DNA of 7,921 bases from Oscillospiraceae bacterium (GTDB taxonomy: Bacteria; Bacillota; Clostridia; Oscillospirales; Ruminococcaceae). The position numbers and the translations under genes are program-made. Of this stretch, positions 5,240 to 7,921 are shown in pieces. Position 1 is the first letter of the stretch; every line of letters starts with the position of its first letter. The stretch covers positions 1 to 7,921 of the forward strand of contig JAGBFZ010000101.1 of the NCBI GenBank assembly GCA_018110855.1. Reading direction: 5' to 3'. The notes under the pieces were generated by a model, which was given only the letters and a program-made list of their open reading frames with translations, searched no databases and was not told the DNA's origin.

Positions 5240-6406
5240 ATGAAAATTACATACACCTCGGAAAATAAAATTTACCGCATTGACGGGGGAAACAAGACAG
5301 AAATTCCCTGCGGAAGAATTATAAAATACAAGGAGACTCTTGAGAGCATTCGCCGCAGGACGGAATGGAAAACCACGGGAACGGGCGCACGATTCACGGG
5401 GGCGGCAAGACCCGATATGGGCGACCCTGTGGTTCTGGCACGCATTACGGGGCTTTGCGAAAACAAGGGACAGCTTATTTACGGTGTGAGGCTGGACGAG
5501 TCATGCTCTCTGTACAGCCGCAGCTTCGACAGGACAGACGAAAATGAGGGGCTTATCCTTTCGGGAAACAATTTTCATTTCGGCTCCTTTGACTGCCTTG
5601 ACGGGAAAATGGCGGTGAGCATCGGGTCAAATTCCACTGAGCTTCACATTGCGGTGATGGAGCCGCCTTCCTCCGCTTATGATGAGCTTACCGACGGGGA
5701 CAGCTCCGAGGAAAATCCCTATTGGAGCAGATGTCACAAGAACCGCATTTATTTTTCTGCTGCTGGAAACGGCAGAAACGAATACGGCGCTGTGGCGGCG
5801 GTTTCCCCACGAAGCGGCGCTTATATTGACATTGACAGGGGAGAGATAGTGGAGTTTCTCTCAGACCCAAAAACCGATCATCTCAGGATAAAGGATGACA
5901 AATTCGGGAATATTTTCTACATAAGGCAGCCCTATGGCGGCGAGCATGAAAAAGAGGGCTTTAAGTTTTCCGATATCCTGTTTTTCCCATTCAGGGTCTT
6001 AAAGGGATTTTTCGGTTGGCTTAATTTTATGTGTACCATGTGGGGCGGCGAATCTCTCAAAAGCGGAAGCGACGGTCTGCCCTCCTATGACAAGGTCAAG
6101 AGACGCTCGGAACGGGATATTATCATTGACGGCAACATTATCAATGCGGAACGGCTTGCAAAGGAGGAGGACGAGAAGGACAGCACCTCTCCTCTCATGC
6201 CCTTGTCCCGTGTGCTTGTTAAAAGAGAGGCGGACGGCAGCGAGACGGTCATTAAAAAGGGCGTTCTCGATTATGCGCTTTGCTCGGACGGGAAGATAAT
6301 TATTTCGGACGGGCGCAGGCTTATCCTGCTTGACGGCGATAAGGAGACTGTTATTACCAAGGCAAGGCTTGCCATGAATATTGTTCCGGAGGAAGATATC
6401 GGGTGA
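5240..6406 (+). CDS. Uncharacterised cytoplasmic protein, possibly a beta-propeller
   Basis: A 388-residue protein of no family I recognise. The ATG at 5240 has GGAGG (5228-5232) seven nt upstream; ATG 5213 overlaps the lipoprotein end and lacks such a site. There is no signal peptide. Several segments have the short strand-turn-strand look of propeller blades: [16 protein letters not shown] (2-17), [20 protein letters not shown] (78-97), [20 protein letters not shown] (122-141), [20 protein letters not shown] (168-187), GNIFYIRQ (223-230) and the C-terminal [20 protein letters not shown] (348-367). Between them lies a hydrophobic, Phe/Trp-rich stretch, about 243-269 ([20 protein letters not shown] onward), which could be a membrane-associating helix or a partner-binding insertion. 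A lysine/glutamate-rich region (about 284-318) follows. Its last bases overlap the dusB start. Propeller assignment is inference. Confidence 0.75.
   Translation: MKITYTSENKIYRIDGGNKTEIPCGRIIKYKETLESIRRRTEWKTTGTGARFTGAARPDMGDPVVLARITGLCENKGQLIYGVRLDESCSLYSRSFDRTDENEGLILSGNNFHFGSFDCLDGKMAVSIGSNSTELHIAVMEPPSSAYDELTDGDSSEENPYWSRCHKNRIYFSAAGNGRNEYGAVAAVSPRSGAYIDIDRGEIVEFLSDPKTDHLRIKDDKFGNIFYIRQPYGGEHEKEGFKFSDILFFPFRVLKGFFGWLNFMCTMWGGESLKSGSDGLPSYDKVKRRSERDIIIDGNIINAERLAKEEDEKDSTSPLMPLSRVLVKREADGSETVIKKGVLDYALCSDGKIIISDGRRLILLDGDKETVITKARLAMNIVPEEDIG
6388..6395 (+). promoter_or_regulatory. Ribosome binding site for the GTG start of dusB
   Basis: GGAGGAAG lies within the end of the preceding gene, seven nt before GTG 6403. 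It supports the GTG start and a GTGA overlap in which the start of dusB shares bases with the upstream stop codon, suggesting translational coupling. Confidence 0.8.
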
Positions 6407-7371
6407 ATATCGGAAATGTACGGATAAAGAAAACCGCTGCGCTGGCTCCCATGGCTTCGGTGGCTGACAGGGCTTACAGGCTCGTCTGCAAGGAGCATGG
6501 GGCGGCTTACATGGTTTCGGAGATGATATCCGCAAAGGGGCTTTGCTACAGCGACAGGAAAACCGAGGAGCTGTGCACCGTTGATGACAGGGAGCGTCCC
6601 TATGCTTTGCAGATATTCGGGGACGAGGCGGAGTTCTGCGGCAGAGCGGCGGGTATGCTGATGAAATATCGTCCCGACATTCTGGATATCAACATGGGCT
6701 GCCCTGTTCCGAAAATTGCGGGAAACGGCAGCGGCAGTGCGCTTATGAAGGACCCTGACAGGGCTTATGATATTGTGAGAGCTGTGGTTCAAAACAGCGA
6801 TGTTCCCGTTACGGTGAAGATTCGGGCGGGCTGGGACGAAAGCTGTATCAATGCTCCCGAATTTGCTCGAATCATGGAGTCGGCGGGGGCTATGGCGGTG
6901 ACTGTTCACGGCAGGACGAAAAATCAGATGTATCACGGGAAAGCAGACTGGGACATTATCAGGCGTGTCAGGGAGGCTGTTAATATTCCCGTTATCGGAA
7001 ACGGGGATATTTCCTGTGCGGAGGACGCCGAAAGAATGTACCGTGAGACGGGCTGCGACCTTGTTATGGTGGGCAGGGGAAGCTATGGGAATCCGTGGAT
7101 TTTTCATGAGATAGAGAGCTTTCTTGAGACAGGGGAAATTCCATGTCCTCCCGATCTGAATGATCGGCTTGACACTATGCTAAGGCAGGCGGAGCTTGCT
7201 GTGGGATTTAAGGGCGAGCGGCTTGCCATGGCGGAGGCAAGGCGGCAATGCGCTTTTTATCTCAGGGGTATGAAGGGCGCTGCGGGTTACAGGGGACGCT
7301 GCGGTCAGCTTTCCTCTATTGCGGACGTTAAGGAGCTTATTTCCTGCATAAGAAAGGAACAGGGGCTATGA
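6403..7371 (+). CDS. dusB: tRNA-dihydrouridine synthase, DusB type
   Basis: A 322-residue flavin (FMN) enzyme that reduces specific uridines in tRNA to dihydrouridine with NADPH. The TIM-barrel domain carries [13 protein letters not shown] (14-26), QIFGDE (70-75), [11 protein letters not shown] (95-105) with catalytic Cys100, VKIRAGWD (138-145), [17 protein letters not shown] (167-183), IPVIGNGDI (195-203) and [14 protein letters not shown] (221-234), the last two forming the phosphate-binding end. A helical C-terminal domain (about 250-322) would bind tRNA. The first motif departs from the common LAPMAGVTDxPFR: Gly is replaced by Ser19 and Thr by Ala21. The FMN and catalytic motifs are otherwise intact, so it should be active. 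It overlaps the preceding gene by 4 nt (GTGA) and rimI by 4 nt (ATGA). The exact tRNA target cannot be told from sequence alone. Confidence 0.92.
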   Translation: MNIGNVRIKKTAALAPMASVADRAYRLVCKEHGAAYMVSEMISAKGLCYSDRKTEELCTVDDRERPYALQIFGDEAEFCGRAAGMLMKYRPDILDINMGCPVPKIAGNGSGSALMKDPDRAYDIVRAVVQNSDVPVTVKIRAGWDESCINAPEFARIMESAGAMAVTVHGRTKNQMYHGKADWDIIRRVREAVNIPVIGNGDISCAEDAERMYRETGCDLVMVGRGSYGNPWIFHEIESFLETGEIPCPPDLNDRLDTMLRQAELAVGFKGERLAMAEARRQCAFYLRGMKGAAGYRGRCGQLSSIADVKELISCIRKEQGL

Positions 7372-7805
7372 TTATTCGGGCGGAGAGCGTGCATATTGCC
7401 AAAATTGCTGAGATAGAAAAAGAGGCTTTTTCGGATCCGTGGTCGGAAAGGTCTGTTGAGGGCGCTATTTCCGAGGAAATAAACATTGTTATGGCTGATG
7501 TTTGCGGCGAGAGTGTTCGGGGATACATCATAGGCTCATGTGACGGGTTTTCGGGGTATATTGAGCGTATTGCCGTTGCTTCCGAGTTCAGAAAAAACGG
7601 TATCGGAACGGCGCTGTTGACCGAATTTCAAAAGGCTCTTCCCGAAACTGCCGAGAGCATTTCTCTTGAGGTGAGGGCTTCAAATTTACCTGCTATCGGG
7701 CTTTACGGCTCCTTCGGATTTGAAAGGGCCGGGGTCAGGCGGGGGATGTATTCCTCTCCTAAAGAGGACGGGATCGTTATGATAAAAAAGATGCGCAATG
7801 GGTAA
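7368..7805 (+). CDS. rimI: Ribosomal protein S18 alanine N-acetyltransferase RimI
   Basis: A 145-residue GNAT-fold enzyme that uses acetyl-CoA to acetylate the N-terminal alanine of ribosomal protein S18; the length fits RimI. Visible motifs are [10 protein letters not shown] (21-30), [20 protein letters not shown] (65-84) with the acetyl-CoA pyrophosphate loop RKNGIG (75-80), and the RimI-specific [20 protein letters not shown] (100-119) with Glu101 and Tyr113, followed by [12 protein letters not shown] (127-138). The usual YY pair is MY here, with Tyr128 retained. The ATG overlaps the dusB stop by 4 nt (ATGA), so the genes are translationally coupled. In many bacteria rimI sits with tsaB/tsaE/tsaD; none is seen before the window ends. 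A related GNAT acting on other proteins is possible but less likely. Confidence 0.88.
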   Translation: MIIRAESVHIAKIAEIEKEAFSDPWSERSVEGAISEEINIVMADVCGESVRGYIIGSCDGFSGYIERIAVASEFRKNGIGTALLTEFQKALPETAESISLEVRASNLPAIGLYGSFGFERAGVRRGMYSSPKEDGIVMIKKMRNG

Positions 7806-7812
7806 ATGGACT

Positions 7813-7900
7813 GAGACATATCAGCCCCACAAATCATAAGCGGGTGACGACCCGCGGCGAGGTCGCGCTGTTAATTCGTGCGGGTCGGCTGGTTTGTCTC
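7813..7900. repeat. Nested inverted repeats after rimI, unidentified
   Basis: The outer arms GAGACATATCAGCC (7813-7826) and GGCTGGTTTGTCTC (7887-7900) pair at 13 of 14 positions, counting one G-T pair. Inside are a perfect hairpin GCGGGT-GACG-ACCCGC (7840-7855) and a second stem CGCGC (7864-7868) with GTGCG (7878-7882). CGACCCGC (7848-7855) can instead pair perfectly with GCGGGTCG (7880-7887), which excludes the first two inner stems. No T-run follows, so it is not a classical terminator. It may be a dispersed palindromic repeat or a structured RNA. The whole 116-base tail 7806-7921 has no convincing gene. Confidence 0.55.
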
Positions 7901-7921
7901 CGCGCCGATAGATTTCATATC

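Noticed and set aside
6271..7107. A 278-codon minus-strand open frame opposite dusB
   Set aside because: It is a shadow of dusB, which has all catalytic motifs; the antisense product is rich in His, Arg and Pro, as expected of a reverse reading of this codon use.
7798..7839. Possible 13-codon peptide gene overlapping the end of rimI
   Set aside because: It has no ribosome binding site and is very short; it ends just before the inverted-repeat element.
7844..7921. Plus-strand frame open from GTG 7844 to the window edge
   Set aside because: It lacks a ribosome binding site, starts inside a perfect hairpin and has an arginine-rich product. A minus-strand frame through the same bases (7821-7921) is equally open, so neither stands out.

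Overview
The window reads like a chromosomal segment of a Gram-positive anaerobe of the Clostridia, probably a Ruminococcus or related Oscillospiraceae member. That is inference. The signs are strong AGGAGG-type ribosome binding sites, TTGACT/TATAAT promoters, mid-range GC, and family variants (YolD-like protein, NrtR, NadR without a DNA-binding domain) typical of that group. Every gene is accounted for by a recognisable family except a lipoprotein, a probable propeller-like protein and a truncated gene at the left edge.

Left part, minus strand (about 1-2700): the 5' end of an unidentified gene at 1-80, an intrinsic terminator at 136-174, then an NAD-salvage cluster read right to left: nrtR (1998-2696), a NadR-type NMN adenylyltransferase/ribosylnicotinamide kinase (882-1907) and pnuC (180-866). 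PnuC brings in nicotinamide riboside, the NadR-type enzyme phosphorylates and adenylylates it to NAD, and NrtR, a Nudix-derived repressor, is the expected regulator. The nrtR promoter (TTGACT-17-TATCAT, minus strand) has a palindrome exactly filling its spacer and a second dyad at its likely transcription start.

Middle (2697-3374): a divergent intergenic region with the operator cluster and a long AT-rich hairpin, then a YolD-like gene (2859-3317) on the plus strand without the usual Y-family polymerase partner. A near-consensus extended -10 promoter lies across the end of this gene and drives what follows.

Right part, plus strand (3375-7805): a tightly packed operon of prmA (ribosomal protein L11 methyltransferase), a lipoprotein, a probable cytoplasmic propeller-like protein, dusB (tRNA dihydrouridine synthase) and rimI (ribosomal protein S18 N-acetyltransferase). 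Gaps are 13 and 19 nt, then two 4-nt overlaps. Three members modify the translation apparatus; the two uncharacterised proteins sit between them. The last 116 bases hold no convincing gene but show an elaborate set of inverted repeats.

I see no CRISPR array, insertion sequence, rRNA, tRNA or obvious new defence system. The points most worth checking are a strong promoter in the nrtR-nadR gap that points antisense into nrtR, the operator layout at nrtR, the foldable element after rimI, and the lipoprotein/propeller pair.
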